A DNA stretch of 64,000 nucleotides from CAYMKL01 sp964390805 (GTDB lineage: Bacteria; Chloroflexota; Anaerolineae; VGOG01). The position numbers were made by a program, and so were the translations under genes. Each line of letters starts with the position of its first letter. Positions within the stretch are counted from its first letter, which is position 1. This document shows, piece by piece, positions 17,627 to 26,756 of this stretch. The notes below the pieces were generated by a model. The model was not told where the DNA came from. It did no database searches and saw only the letters and a program-made list of their open reading frames with translations. The DNA is taken from contig CAYMKL010000010.1 in NCBI GenBank assembly GCA_964390805.1, forward strand, positions 1 through 64,000, in the 5' to 3' direction.

Positions 17627-18070
17627 ATGAAGACTGTCAAAGATCTGTTGAAAGGCAAAGGGTATGACATCTGGGCTGTGGCGCCGGATGATTCGGTGTA
17701 TGACGCCCTCAAGCTGATGGCCGACAAGAATGTGGGAGCCGTGCTGGTGATGGACGCCGACCATCTGGTGGGCATCCTGTCGGAGCGGGATTACGCCAGG
17801 AGGGTCCTTTTCAAGGGAAAACTACCGGAAGAAACACCTGTCCGGGAGATCATGACCGAAAAGGTGTTGTGGGTGCGCCCTGATCAGACCGTCGAGGAGT
17901 GCATGGCGCTGATGACCAACAAGCGCGTGCGACACCTGCCCGTCTTCGAAGGCGATCAGTTGATCGGCGTGATCTCCATTGGGGACGTGGTCAAGGCCAT
18001 CATCTCTGAGCAGGAGTTCATGATCGAACAGCTCGAACACTACATCACGGGGGGATACTTCCGACCCTAA
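17627..18070 (+). CDS. CBS-domain-pair protein
   Basis: 147 residues forming two CBS motifs (a Bateman module). The first is about 12-65 (YDALKLMADKNVGAVLVMD, GILSERDYARRV) and the second about 75-130 (VEECMALMTNKRVRHLPV, GVISIGDVVKAII). Such modules bind adenine nucleotides and act as energy or redox-state sensors. No further domain is present. The RBS AAGGAGTGGAGCC is good. This gene is present only in the first of the two respiratory modules, inserted between nrfD and the SPFH gene. Confidence 0.9.
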   Translation: MKTVKDLLKGKGYDIWAVAPDDSVYDALKLMADKNVGAVLVMDADHLVGILSERDYARRVLFKGKLPEETPVREIMTEKVLWVRPDQTVEECMALMTNKRVRHLPVFEGDQLIGVISIGDVVKAIISEQEFMIEQLEHYITGGYFRP

Positions 18071-18084
18071 AGCCGAGGAAGATT

Positions 18085-18249
18085 ATGGACATTTCGTGGA
18101 TTTTCACCACGCCGGGAATCGGCGGAATCATTGCTGCGACAGTGCTGCTGAGCGCGGCTGTGATATACATCGGTCTGACCCGTTGGATTCTGCAAGGCGG
18201 ACGAGAAGAGGCGCCGCCGTGGGAGCAGATGGGCTGGCCATTCAAGTAG
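18085..18249 (+). CDS. 54-residue single-TM protein in the molybdoenzyme operon
   Basis: A short frame with RBS GAGGAA 5 nt before the ATG, 14 nt after the CBS stop and 30 nt before the SPFH start. It begins MDISWIFTTPGIGGI, has one hydrophobic segment (about 11-33, IAATVLLSAAVIYIGL) and a polar tail ending WEQMGWPFK. Position, spacing and composition support a real gene. Small single-TM subunits are common in respiratory complexes, so an accessory subunit of the NrfD complex is possible. I know no named family. No counterpart exists in copy 2. Confidence 0.75.
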   Translation: MDISWIFTTPGIGGIIAATVLLSAAVIYIGLTRWILQGGREEAPPWEQMGWPFK

Positions 18250-18279
18250 AGCCATTTTTGAATAGTGAGGAGGCAAAAA

Positions 18280-19062
18280 ATGGACAACTTAGGGATTATA
18301 GGGGCTGCTGTGGCAGGCGCAATCGCTTTCCTAGTGCTCATCGTCTGGCCGGCAGTCAAGATCGTCCAGCAGTGGGAGAAGGGGGTCGTGCTGCGCTTTG
18401 GCCGGCTGATTGGCATCCGTGAGGCGGGGATCAACTTCATCCTACCCTGGATTGACCGCATGGTCAAAGTAGACATGCGAGTCGAGACCCTGGTCCTCGA
18501 ACCTCAAGAGGTGATCACCCGCGACAATGTGACCGTGCACGTGGACGCGGTGGTCTACTTCAAGGTGGTTGACGCCAAGAAGGCCGTCATTGAGGTCACG
18601 AACTACGTCAAGGCGACCACCCAGATCGCCTTGACCACGCTGCGGAGCGTTCTGGGTCAGTCTGAGCTGGACGAACTGCTGTCCCACCGCGACAGGATCA
18701 ACGAGCGGTTGCGGGACATCATTGACGAGCATACCGAGGAGCCGTGGGGTGTGTTGGTGGTGACTGTCGAGGTCAAGGACGTGCTCCTGCCGGAGGGATT
18801 GCAGCGGGCCATGGCCCGCCAGGCCGAGGCCGAGCGGGAGAAGCGGGGCAAGATCATCCACGCCGAGGGAGAGTTGGCCGCGGCCGAGCAACTGGTGCAG
18901 GCCGGAGACATGATCGCCAGCCAGCCGGTGAGTCTGCAACTGCGCTATCTTCAAACGTTGGTGGAGATGGCGGGCGAGCGAACCAGCACCATCATCCCTG
19001 TCCCCCTGGACATCCTCTCTTCGCTGGCCCCGATGCTGGGTGGAAAGTCCGACGAGGACTAG
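18280..19062 (+). CDS. SPFH/Band 7 (stomatin-like) protein, copy 1
   Basis: 260 residues: one N-terminal TM segment (about 5-28), then the Band 7 domain (VVLRFGRLIGIREAGINFIL ... VEVKDVLLPEGLQRAMARQ) and a coiled-coil AEAEREKRGKIIHAEGE. Slipins of this kind form oligomeric membrane scaffolds and organise microdomains. The usual partner NfeD protease gene is absent. Sitting inside a respiratory operon in both copies suggests it scaffolds or stabilises the redox complex (inference). The start is ATG 18280, preceded by GAGGAGGCAAAAA. Confidence 0.9.
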   Translation: MDNLGIIGAAVAGAIAFLVLIVWPAVKIVQQWEKGVVLRFGRLIGIREAGINFILPWIDRMVKVDMRVETLVLEPQEVITRDNVTVHVDAVVYFKVVDAKKAVIEVTNYVKATTQIALTTLRSVLGQSELDELLSHRDRINERLRDIIDEHTEEPWGVLVVTVEVKDVLLPEGLQRAMARQAEAEREKRGKIIHAEGELAAAEQLVQAGDMIASQPVSLQLRYLQTLVEMAGERTSTIIPVPLDILSSLAPMLGGKSDED

Positions 19063-19089
19063 GCAGACCTTCTGCGAAGGGAGACGGGA

Positions 19090-20199
19090 ATGAAGAACTG
19101 GATATTCCATCATCGTTGGCTCCTGGCCGGAGCGCTGCTCCTGGTAGCACTACTGGCTATCGTGGGGACCATCGCCGCTCAGCCGCCCGTCCCACACGCG
19201 GTGATGGAGGGGGAGGACTGTCTGGGTTGTCACCAGGCGGGCGTGGCCGGCGCGCCCCGCCTGGCCTGGGACCACCTGGGGCGCAACAACGAGGACTGCG
19301 CGCGCTGCCACGAAATCAGTGGCGCGCCAGCCGGCGAGATCACCCATCCCGTGGTCGGTCGAGAGGACTGCTTGTCGTGCCATCGCGAGGGAGTGGGCGC
19401 CACGCCCAAGCTGACCGGCAATCACGTGGACTACACCAATGATGAGTGCGATTTGTGTCACTTTCCGTCAGCGATCGCGGTAGTAGAAGAACCTACTCCT
19501 GTGCCAGTGGAGCCTACCCCTGAGCCAGTAGAACCTACTCCGACCCCAGAGACCCCTCACATACCCACCGGCGAGAACGCCTGTGTGTCCTGCCACCAGC
19601 TCATCTTCACCGACGAGGAGCACGCCCTCTTCACCGGCCAGCCTATGGGCGACGCCGAGGCCGGCGCGATCCTCTACGCCCAGGTGTGCGCGAGCTGCCA
19701 TGGCGACGACGGCTCCACTCCGGTGGGCGATGAGGATGCCGTCATTGGCGCAGAAGCTTACTGGAGCACCCATGACGATGCGGCCATCCTGCAAGACATC
19801 GGCATCGGGTCACATGGCCAGATGACTGCCTTTGCCCAGGACTACGACGGCCCGCTCTCCTGGGAGGAAATCCTGGACATAGCGGCCTTTGTGCGCTCGT
19901 GGGGACCGCTGGCTCAACCTTCGGAAGTGCCCGCTGTGGAAGGCCCTACCTACAGCGACACCATCGGCCCGCTTCTGACCGAGCAGTGCGCACTTTGCCA
20001 CGCGGCCCCTGCTACCCTGATCGTTACATCCTACGAGTCACTGATGGCCGGATCTGCTTCCGGGCCAGTGATCGTGCCCGGCGACCCTGACGGGAGCCGC
20101 ATCGTTGAGGTGCTGCAAGAGGGGCACTTTGCCCAGTTGAGCGAAGCGGAGTTGGATCTGTTGATCGAATGGATCGCCAACGGGGCGCCTGAAAAGTAG
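19090..20199 (+). CDS. seven-haem c-type cytochrome, copy 1
   Basis: 369 residues with an uncleaved or cleaved N-terminal signal (about 10-32). Four CXXCH motifs (CLGCH, CARCH, CLSCH, CDLCH) lie in the first 130 residues, then comes a Pro-Thr-Glu linker, then CVSCH, CASCH and CALCH. The later part resembles a class I cytochrome c domain (CASCHGDDGSTPVG ... DIAAFVRSWG) and a PSD1-like domain ending LSEAELDLLIEWIANGAP. Probably a periplasmic electron carrier for the molybdoenzyme module. It has a counterpart at 25659. Confidence 0.9.
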   Translation: MKNWIFHHRWLLAGALLLVALLAIVGTIAAQPPVPHAVMEGEDCLGCHQAGVAGAPRLAWDHLGRNNEDCARCHEISGAPAGEITHPVVGREDCLSCHREGVGATPKLTGNHVDYTNDECDLCHFPSAIAVVEEPTPVPVEPTPEPVEPTPTPETPHIPTGENACVSCHQLIFTDEEHALFTGQPMGDAEAGAILYAQVCASCHGDDGSTPVGDEDAVIGAEAYWSTHDDAAILQDIGIGSHGQMTAFAQDYDGPLSWEEILDIAAFVRSWGPLAQPSEVPAVEGPTYSDTIGPLLTEQCALCHAAPATLIVTSYESLMAGSASGPVIVPGDPDGSRIVEVLQEGHFAQLSEAELDLLIEWIANGAPEK

Positions 20200-20230
20200 T
20201 ATACCAGGGAAGAATGGACTTGATCATTCT

Positions 20231-22540
20231 ATGAAAGAAATCAGCCGACGAACCTTTCTTAAATTGGCCGGAGTAAGCGCTGCTGCTGCGGCCCTATATC
20301 AGTCAACTGGCTCCATCTTGGCCGCGCTGAACATTATTGACCAGGAAACCTCTCCTGGCGCAGAGAGGTGGGTGCCCAGCGTTTGTCAACTTTGCCCGGC
20401 CGAGTGTGGCCTTCGGGTACGAGTGGTGGGAGACGTGGCGGTCAAGATCAAGGGTAACCACCAAAACCCCTGTAACCAGGGTCGAACCTGCCCGAAGGGA
20501 CAGGTCGGCTTGCACCTTTTGTACAATCCCGACCGGGTGAAGACACCGCTCAAGCGGGTGGGGGAACGGGGAGAGGGCCGCTGGCAGGCCATATCTTGGG
20601 ACGAAGCCATTGGCGCTGTGGGTTCCCGGCTGTTGGCTTTGCGTCTGGCCGGCACGCCGGAGCGCATGGCTTTCCTCTATGAGCGGCCGGCTGGGCTGCT
20701 AGAGGAAACCCTCACCTACTTTTGCCAGGCCATGGGCACGCCGAATGTGATGGATATGCGCCCAGATGCGCTCAGTAAAGCCGTCCTTCTAACTCAGGGC
20801 TGGGATGCCCAACCTGGCTACAATCTGGAGCTCACGCGCCACCTTTTGAGCTTCAACTATGCGCTCCTGGAATCGGCCCAGCCCACGGTGCGTCTGCTGG
20901 CTGCGTACAGCTTCATGCGCCGCGGACGGCCCGGCGACCGAACGTATATGGTGCAAATCGAGCCGCGCCTGTCGGTGACGGGCGCCAAGGCCGATGAGTG
21001 GGTGCCTATCAAGCCGGGCACCGAGGGTTTGTTGGCTCTCGGTCTGGCCTGGGTGATTGTTTTCGAGCACCTCTACGACAAAACCTTCGTTTCCCAGCAC
21101 TGCCACGGATTTGAGGAGTGGAGCCAAGCCGTGCTGCAAGACTATACTCCAGAGCGAGTCTCGCAGCTCACTGGCGTCAGTGAAAGGACGATAACACGGC
21201 TGGCGCGCGAGTTCGCCGACACGTCGCCAGCCCTGGCCATAGGCGGCGACGCAGTGGGGCAGCAGACTAACGGCCTCGCCAGCCAACTAGCTATCCACTC
21301 GCTGAACGCGCTAGTCGGCTCCATAGACGTGCCGGGTGGCGTGATGATGCAGCGTCCAGTGCCCCTCACGCCCTGGCCCGATGTATTCATGGACGACGTA
21401 ACGATCGAGGGGCTGGCCCGACCCCGTATTGATGGGCCTGAGCGCTATCTCCTGGCGCGCTCAGCAATCCACCACCTGCCAAAGGCGATTCTGACCGAAG
21501 ATCCCTATCCGCTGGAGGCGCTGCTGCTCTATCGCGCCAACCCCATTCACGAACTACCTGACCCGGAAGCGTGGCGGGAGGCCCTGAAACGGGTGCCGCT
21601 CATTGTCAGCTTTGATTCCTTTGTTGAAGAAACATCGGCCTACGCCGATTACATCCTTCCTGACCACACTTTCCTGGAGCGGTGGATCGCCGCGCCGCTG
21701 ATGCCTTCGCTGGGCTACCCGGTGTTGGCGTTTGGGCAGCCCGTCGTGGCGCCGCTCTACGATACGCGGGCCTTCGGCGACGTGCTCATCCAGCTTGCCA
21801 ATCAGGTTGGGGGGGCGCCCAAAGCGAACTTCCCCTGGAACGACCACCGCGAGTTGTTGCGCTTCCGGTTCGAAGACCTGGTGGCGGCAGGACATGGCAC
21901 GATTCGAGCTGACACAATGGATGGCTTCTGGCAGGAGTTGGAGGAGCGCGGCACGTGGTTCAGCACACCTTACCACTTCGCGGGGGGAAATGGGAGGAAC
22001 CCGGAGGGATGGGGGACGGTATTGGCCACGCCTTCCGGAAAGTTCGAGTTCACACCCCAGGTGTTCCAAAAGCAGCTCTCGTTGTCGCCGCCCTACTACA
22101 GAGTTCCGCGCTATGTGGGTGAGGAAGATGAGTTTCCCTTCCACCTGCAGTTCTATACCCTGATGAACCAGGGAAGTGGGCCGGGAGCGGCAAATCTGCC
22201 CCATTTGCACGAACTCTACGGCCTACACATCAAGCAGATATGGGGAAACTGGGTGGAAATCAATCCTGAGACAGCTCACGAACTGGGTATTGAGGAATGG
22301 GATGAAGTGTGGGTCGAGTCGCTGGTCGGTAAGATCCGGCTCCCGGCGAGGCTCTACCCGGGCATACCACCTGAGACGTTGTGTATACCCACGGGACTGG
22401 GCCACACTGCGGGCGGCCAGTGGACAAAGGGCATTGGCGTCAACCCGGAAACTCTGGTTAGTAGCAGCTACGTGGACGAGCTGAGCGGACTGGTCGCCCG
22501 GCAGGGCGTACGGGTCAAGATATACAAAGTGGAAGGATAG
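20231..22540 (+). CDS. Tat-exported molybdopterin oxidoreductase subunit (CISM family), copy 2
   Basis: 769 residues, clearly paralogous to the 13171 product along its whole length. It has the Tat motif SRRTFLKLAG, [4Fe-4S] motif CQLCPAEC...C, and the same C-terminal dinucleotide-binding domain. The region corresponding to the Mo ligand again shows Asp (in MRPDALSKA) rather than Cys, Sec or Ser, by hand alignment. It starts 31 nt after the cytochrome of copy 1. The likely substrate is unknown. Polysulfide, tetrathionate, arsenic oxyanion and quinone-reductase roles are all compatible with the family. Confidence 0.88.
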   Translation: MKEISRRTFLKLAGVSAAAAALYQSTGSILAALNIIDQETSPGAERWVPSVCQLCPAECGLRVRVVGDVAVKIKGNHQNPCNQGRTCPKGQVGLHLLYNPDRVKTPLKRVGERGEGRWQAISWDEAIGAVGSRLLALRLAGTPERMAFLYERPAGLLEETLTYFCQAMGTPNVMDMRPDALSKAVLLTQGWDAQPGYNLELTRHLLSFNYALLESAQPTVRLLAAYSFMRRGRPGDRTYMVQIEPRLSVTGAKADEWVPIKPGTEGLLALGLAWVIVFEHLYDKTFVSQHCHGFEEWSQAVLQDYTPERVSQLTGVSERTITRLAREFADTSPALAIGGDAVGQQTNGLASQLAIHSLNALVGSIDVPGGVMMQRPVPLTPWPDVFMDDVTIEGLARPRIDGPERYLLARSAIHHLPKAILTEDPYPLEALLLYRANPIHELPDPEAWREALKRVPLIVSFDSFVEETSAYADYILPDHTFLERWIAAPLMPSLGYPVLAFGQPVVAPLYDTRAFGDVLIQLANQVGGAPKANFPWNDHRELLRFRFEDLVAAGHGTIRADTMDGFWQELEERGTWFSTPYHFAGGNGRNPEGWGTVLATPSGKFEFTPQVFQKQLSLSPPYYRVPRYVGEEDEFPFHLQFYTLMNQGSGPGAANLPHLHELYGLHIKQIWGNWVEINPETAHELGIEEWDEVWVESLVGKIRLPARLYPGIPPETLCIPTGLGHTAGGQWTKGIGVNPETLVSSSYVDELSGLVARQGVRVKIYKVEG

Positions 22541-22547
22541 GTTACGT

Positions 22548-23237
22548 ATGCCGAGATGGGGCATGGTCATTGACCTCGACAAGTGTACCGGCTGTCAGGC
22601 ATGTAGCGTGGCTTGCCGGATGGAGAACAACATTCCCTTCGCTGGGCCAGAGGAAGCGGATTTGAGCCGTGTCAAATGGTGGCACAAGGTGTTGCGCTTT
22701 GTGGAAGGAGAATACCCCAATGTTCACATCACGTTCATGCCCCGGCCTTGCCAGCACTGCGACAAACCGCCTTGCGTGAACGTCTGTCCGGTAGGAGCCA
22801 CCTACAAGGACGAGGAAGGCGCCGTGCGGATGAACTATGACCGCTGTGTCGGCTGTCGCTTCTGCGCCTCAACCTGCCCGTATGGGGCGCGCCACTTCAA
22901 CTGGTACGACCCAATCTACCCCGAGGAGATGCGGGCTGCCCTCAATCCAGACGTGCCCGTTCGCCCCCGCGGAGTGGTGGAGAAGTGTACCTTCTGCATT
23001 CATCGCCTGGAGAAGGCCAAGCGTAAGGCGGCTGAGGAGGGGCGTGAACTGGTGAACGCCGAATTGGTCAACCTGCCGGCCTGCAACGAGGTCTGTCCGG
23101 CCTCCGCCCGTTATTTCGGCGATCTGGATGATCCGGAAAGCACCGTCTCACGCCTAGCCCACAGCTCGCGGGCCTTCATACTATTAGAGGAGCTGGGCAC
23201 CTTTCCCAAGGTGTTTTATCTGAAAGCGGCAAGCTAA
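22548..23237 (+). CDS. four-cluster [4Fe-4S] ferredoxin subunit, copy 2
   Basis: 229 residues, the same length as copy 1 and collinear with it: CTGCQACSVAC, CQHCDKPPCVNVC, CVGCRFCASTC, CTFC and CNEVC. Electron-transfer subunit for the second module. Starts 7 nt after the catalytic gene. Confidence 0.92.
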   Translation: MPRWGMVIDLDKCTGCQACSVACRMENNIPFAGPEEADLSRVKWWHKVLRFVEGEYPNVHITFMPRPCQHCDKPPCVNVCPVGATYKDEEGAVRMNYDRCVGCRFCASTCPYGARHFNWYDPIYPEEMRAALNPDVPVRPRGVVEKCTFCIHRLEKAKRKAAEEGRELVNAELVNLPACNEVCPASARYFGDLDDPESTVSRLAHSSRAFILLEELGTFPKVFYLKAAS

Positions 23238-23258
23238 CGGAAGAGAAAGAGACGATAT

Positions 23259-24596
23259 ATGTCATTTGAGGGTTATAGCATTCAGGAAAGACGTACTCTG
23301 GCAAGACCGGTGGATGAGGACGCCATCCTGTTCGAGCCGCTCCAGCGCACTGGATGGAAGTTCTGGGCTATCGTGGCCATCCTAGTGTACGTCATCATCT
23401 TTGGGGTGTCGGCCTACTACCGCCAGCTTACCAAAGGGTTGGGCATCACCGGCCTGAACTACCCGGTCTACTGGGGAATGTACATCATCAACACCATCTT
23501 TTTCATCGCCATCAGCTACGGTGGCACGCTCACCTCCGCCATTCTGCGAATCTTCGGTATCCGGTGGCGGACGCCGATCACCCGCGCCGCCGAGGTGATG
23601 ACCGCTTGCGCCCTCTCCATCGGGGCGCTGAACATCGTCCTGGACATGGGGCGGCCCGACCGGGTGTTGAACTTGATCCTGTACGGCCGATGGCAGTCGC
23701 CCATTCTGTGGGACTTCTACGCCGTTAGCCTGTACATGGCCTGTAGCCTACTCTACCTCTACTTGCCGCTGATACCGGACATCGCCGAGTTGAAAGAGCG
23801 GTTCCCTCGCCGCCGATGGCTCTACGGTCCCCTGTCGCTGGGCTGGACAGGCACCCCACAGCAAAAGAGGCGGCTGGACAGGATCATAGACATCATGGCC
23901 TATGCTATGGTTCCCATCGCGGTGATGGTACATACTGTTCTCTCCTACCTGTTTGCTCTGACCACACAGCCGATGTGGCACAGCACGCTCATGGGGCCCT
24001 ACTTTGTCATGGGGGCCGTCTACAGCGGCATGGCTGGGTTAGTCATCGTCATGGCGCTTCTCCGGCGGTTCCTCCACCTGGAGCGCTACCTTGAGCCCAA
24101 GCACTTCAAATACATGGGACTGATGATCCTGGGTATGACGTCCGTCTGGCTCTACTTCACTTTCTCAGAGTATATCACCACCTACTACGGCCAGGACCCG
24201 TCTCACCTAGAGGTGTTCCATGCTAAGTTCTTCGGCGAGTTCGCGCCTTATTTCTGGATTCAGGTCGTATTGTGCCTGGTGGTTCCTGTGCTGGTGTTGA
24301 GCTTCCGGCGGACACGCACCATCGCGGGCACGGTCTTTGCCAGCGTGTTGATTCTCGTTGGCATGTGGTTGGAGCGGTTCCTGATCATCGTTCCCACTCT
24401 CACCCATCCTCGCCTGCCACTTGACCTGCCCTTCACCATAGGCAAATACCAGGCCACCAGCGCTGAGTGGGCCATCATGGCTGCCAGTGCAGCGGCCATT
24501 GCGTTACTCTACTTGATGTTCATCAAACTGTTTCCCATCGTACCCGTCTGGGAGATTCGCGAGGAGCGGGAAACCCATAAACCCGTAAATCCGTAG
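23259..24596 (+). CDS. NrfD-family membrane subunit, copy 2
   Basis: 445 residues with about ten TM segments, collinear with the 16205 product. Shared stretches include YPVYWGMYIINTIFFIAISY, GRWQSPILWDFYAVSLY and FTFSEYITTYYGQ. Quinone-interacting subunit of the second module. It is 21 nt after the ferredoxin gene. Copy 2 lacks the CBS and 54-residue genes that follow nrfD in copy 1. Confidence 0.9.
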   Translation: MSFEGYSIQERRTLARPVDEDAILFEPLQRTGWKFWAIVAILVYVIIFGVSAYYRQLTKGLGITGLNYPVYWGMYIINTIFFIAISYGGTLTSAILRIFGIRWRTPITRAAEVMTACALSIGALNIVLDMGRPDRVLNLILYGRWQSPILWDFYAVSLYMACSLLYLYLPLIPDIAELKERFPRRRWLYGPLSLGWTGTPQQKRRLDRIIDIMAYAMVPIAVMVHTVLSYLFALTTQPMWHSTLMGPYFVMGAVYSGMAGLVIVMALLRRFLHLERYLEPKHFKYMGLMILGMTSVWLYFTFSEYITTYYGQDPSHLEVFHAKFFGEFAPYFWIQVVLCLVVPVLVLSFRRTRTIAGTVFASVLILVGMWLERFLIIVPTLTHPRLPLDLPFTIGKYQATSAEWAIMAASAAAIALLYLMFIKLFPIVPVWEIREERETHKPVNP

Positions 24597-24647
24597 GTTC
24601 GTAAATTCGGGGGCACGAATCTACGAGTTCCGAATGTACGAATCTAC
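24593..24647. repeat. short repeats of ACGAATCTAC
   Basis: The word ACGAATCTAC occurs at 24615-24624 and 24638-24647, and its complement with one mismatch at 24593-24602. The 81-nt gap between nrfD and the SPFH gene is built mostly of this word. It looks like a small dispersed repeat. Its function is unknown. Confidence 0.5.
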
Positions 24648-24677
24648 CAACTCACAAATTAGAGGAGGAAAAAGCAA

Positions 24678-25460
24678 ATGGATCAACTAGTAAGTCTGCT
24701 ACCAATTATCTTTCCTGTCGCGATCTTGGTGGGCCTCATCGTCGTCCCTGCCGTCAAGATCGTCTATCAGTACGAGCGCGGTGTACTGTTCCGCTTCGGT
24801 AGGTTCATAGGCCTCCGCAAGCCGGGCATCAACCTGATCTTGCCCTGGATTGACAGGCTGGTCAAGGTTGACCTGCGAACCAGAACGGTGATCCTGACAC
24901 CCCAGGAGGTCATCACCCGCGACAACGTGACTGTCCACGTGGACGCGGTGGTGTACTTCAACGTCTTTGACCCAGAGCGCGCTGTCATCCAGGTTGAAGA
25001 ATACGCCATGGCCACCGAGCAGTTGGCCCTGACCACTCTGCGGAGTGTGCTGGGCCAGTCCGATCTCGACGAGCTCCTGGCCCATCGTGACCGCATCAAC
25101 GAGCGCCTGCGGGACATCATTGACGATCATACCGAAGATCCGTGGGGCGTGATGGTCACGCTGGTCGAGGTGCGGGACGTGTTGTTGCCAGAAGGGATGC
25201 AGCGGGCCATGGCCCGCCAGGCTGAGGCCGAGCGAGAAAAGCGAGCCAAGATCATCCACGCCGAGGGTGAGGAAGCGGCGGCGCAAGCCCTGGCCAATGC
25301 AGCCAGGACCATCGGTGCCGCACCGCCAGCGATACAACTGCGCTACTTGCAGACGCTGGTCGAGATGGCTGGTGAAAGAAACAGCACCATTATCCCCTTG
25401 CCGGTGGACATTGTCTCTTTTTTGGGCGAAGGGCTACGGCAGGGGAGCGACTCAAAGTAG
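24678..25460 (+). CDS. SPFH/Band 7 (stomatin-like) protein, copy 2
   Basis: 260 residues, the same length as copy 1, with a single N-terminal TM segment, Band 7 core (VLFRFGRFIGLRKPGINLIL, VEVRDVLLPEGMQRAMARQ) and a coiled-coil tail. RBS AGAGGAGGAAAAAGC. Retention of an SPFH gene in both modules supports a functional link to the NrfD complex. Confidence 0.9.
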   Translation: MDQLVSLLPIIFPVAILVGLIVVPAVKIVYQYERGVLFRFGRFIGLRKPGINLILPWIDRLVKVDLRTRTVILTPQEVITRDNVTVHVDAVVYFNVFDPERAVIQVEEYAMATEQLALTTLRSVLGQSDLDELLAHRDRINERLRDIIDDHTEDPWGVMVTLVEVRDVLLPEGMQRAMARQAEAEREKRAKIIHAEGEEAAAQALANAARTIGAAPPAIQLRYLQTLVEMAGERNSTIIPLPVDIVSFLGEGLRQGSDSK

Positions 25461-25531
25461 CCATTGATCATCAACCTGGGAGTATGGCTGGAGCGTTCCC
25501 GCCATGACGCAGCCACGCCTGGGTAAGACAT

Positions 25532-25630
25532 CTGGAAATCAGGGTTTTCGCTAGCGGGTAGATTCTGGTTAGCGAGCAGACTGGAGCTATCACATCTCCT
25601 CGCTTTTGGACGCAAAAACCTGGTTTCCAG
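25532..25630. repeat. 99-bp inverted-repeat element (AAACCAGGTTTTT type), copy B
   Basis: Left arm 25532-25550 and right arm 25611-25630 are inverted repeats matching the arms of the element at 17503-17608. The interior differs. It lies in the 198-nt gap between the SPFH and cytochrome genes. Confidence 0.7.
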
Positions 25631-25658
25631 TTGAATCAGATTACGGAAGGAACCAAGA

Positions 25659-26750
25659 ATGAGATATTGGATATCTCGTCACTATTGGCTAGTAGTCATT
25701 GTGCTGATCCTGGCGGCTCTGCTGCTTACTGTAGGGCCAACCTCGGCTCAGCCCCCCGTACCCCACGGTGTAATAGAGGGGGATGACTGCCTCAGTTGCC
25801 ACGAGGCGGGTGTAGCTGATGCGCTTCGCCTGTCGCGAGACCACATGGGGCGCAACAACGAAGACTGCGCCATCTGCCACGAACCCAGCGGTGCATTCGC
25901 AGACGACACACCCCACCCGATAGCCGGTCGAGAGGATTGTCTCTCGTGCCATAGCGTGGGGATAGGCACTATATTGGCCAGGAGTCACCTGGAACGCACG
26001 AACGACCAGTGCGAACTATGCCACCTGCCCTCGCCTGCTGTAGAGGAGCCTACTCCGACCCCGGCCACAGCGAAACCTACTCCCACCCCAACCCCCCACG
26101 CCACTCCAGAGGCAGGCCCTCCCCCTTCTGGGGCAGAGACCTGCGCGGCGTGTCATCAGCGTACGGCCGTTGATGAAGGACATGCTACGTTCACCAGCCA
26201 GCCCCTCGGTGACCAAGAGGCCGGTGCAACGCTCTTCACTCAGCAGTGCGCGACCTGCCACGGCGAGGATGGCGCCACGCCGGTGGGCGAAGATGGGAAC
26301 ATCATCAACTCAGAGGAGTACTTGAGCGCTCACGACGACGCTGACATTCTGAAGGACATCGGCATCAACCCTCACGGCGCGACGCCTGCCTTTGTCGAGG
26401 ACTACGGCGGTCCCCTCTCGTGGGAGGAGGTGTTGGATCTGGCAGCCTTCGTTCGCTTGTGGGGACCGATGGCTGCGCCACACGCAATGCCTGGGCCAAC
26501 CTATGCCAGTACCATTGGTTCACTGCTGACCGAGCGGTGTGGAGCCTGTCATGGATCTGCTGGCGGTCTGAGTGTGGCGGACTATGATGCACTGATGGCT
26601 GGGGGCTCTTCAGGCCCTGTGGTGGTGCCCGGCGATCCGGAGGGAAGCAGCCTCGTTGAGTTGCTGCGGGGGGGACACTTTGCTCAGTTGAGCGAGGCGG
26701 AACTAGACCTGTTGATCGAATGGATCGCCAATGGAGCACCAGGGGAGTAA
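25659..26750 (+). CDS. seven-haem c-type cytochrome, copy 2
   Basis: 363 residues, collinear with the 19090 product: signal segment, four haem sites (CLSCH, CAICH, CLSCH, CELCH), a Pro-Thr linker, then CAACH, CATCH and CGACH, ending LSEAELDLLIEWIANGAPGE. Predicted periplasmic electron carrier. The next gene starts 6 nt after its stop. Confidence 0.9.
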   Translation: MRYWISRHYWLVVIVLILAALLLTVGPTSAQPPVPHGVIEGDDCLSCHEAGVADALRLSRDHMGRNNEDCAICHEPSGAFADDTPHPIAGREDCLSCHSVGIGTILARSHLERTNDQCELCHLPSPAVEEPTPTPATAKPTPTPTPHATPEAGPPPSGAETCAACHQRTAVDEGHATFTSQPLGDQEAGATLFTQQCATCHGEDGATPVGEDGNIINSEEYLSAHDDADILKDIGINPHGATPAFVEDYGGPLSWEEVLDLAAFVRLWGPMAAPHAMPGPTYASTIGSLLTERCGACHGSAGGLSVADYDALMAGGSSGPVVVPGDPEGSSLVELLRGGHFAQLSEAELDLLIEWIANGAPGE

Positions 26751-26756
26751 GGCAAG

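Noticed and set aside
18280..25460. SPFH genes as an HflK/HflC pair
   Set aside because: They lie 5.6 kb apart, each in its own respiratory module, and both are of the stomatin/slipin type with a single N-terminal TM segment.
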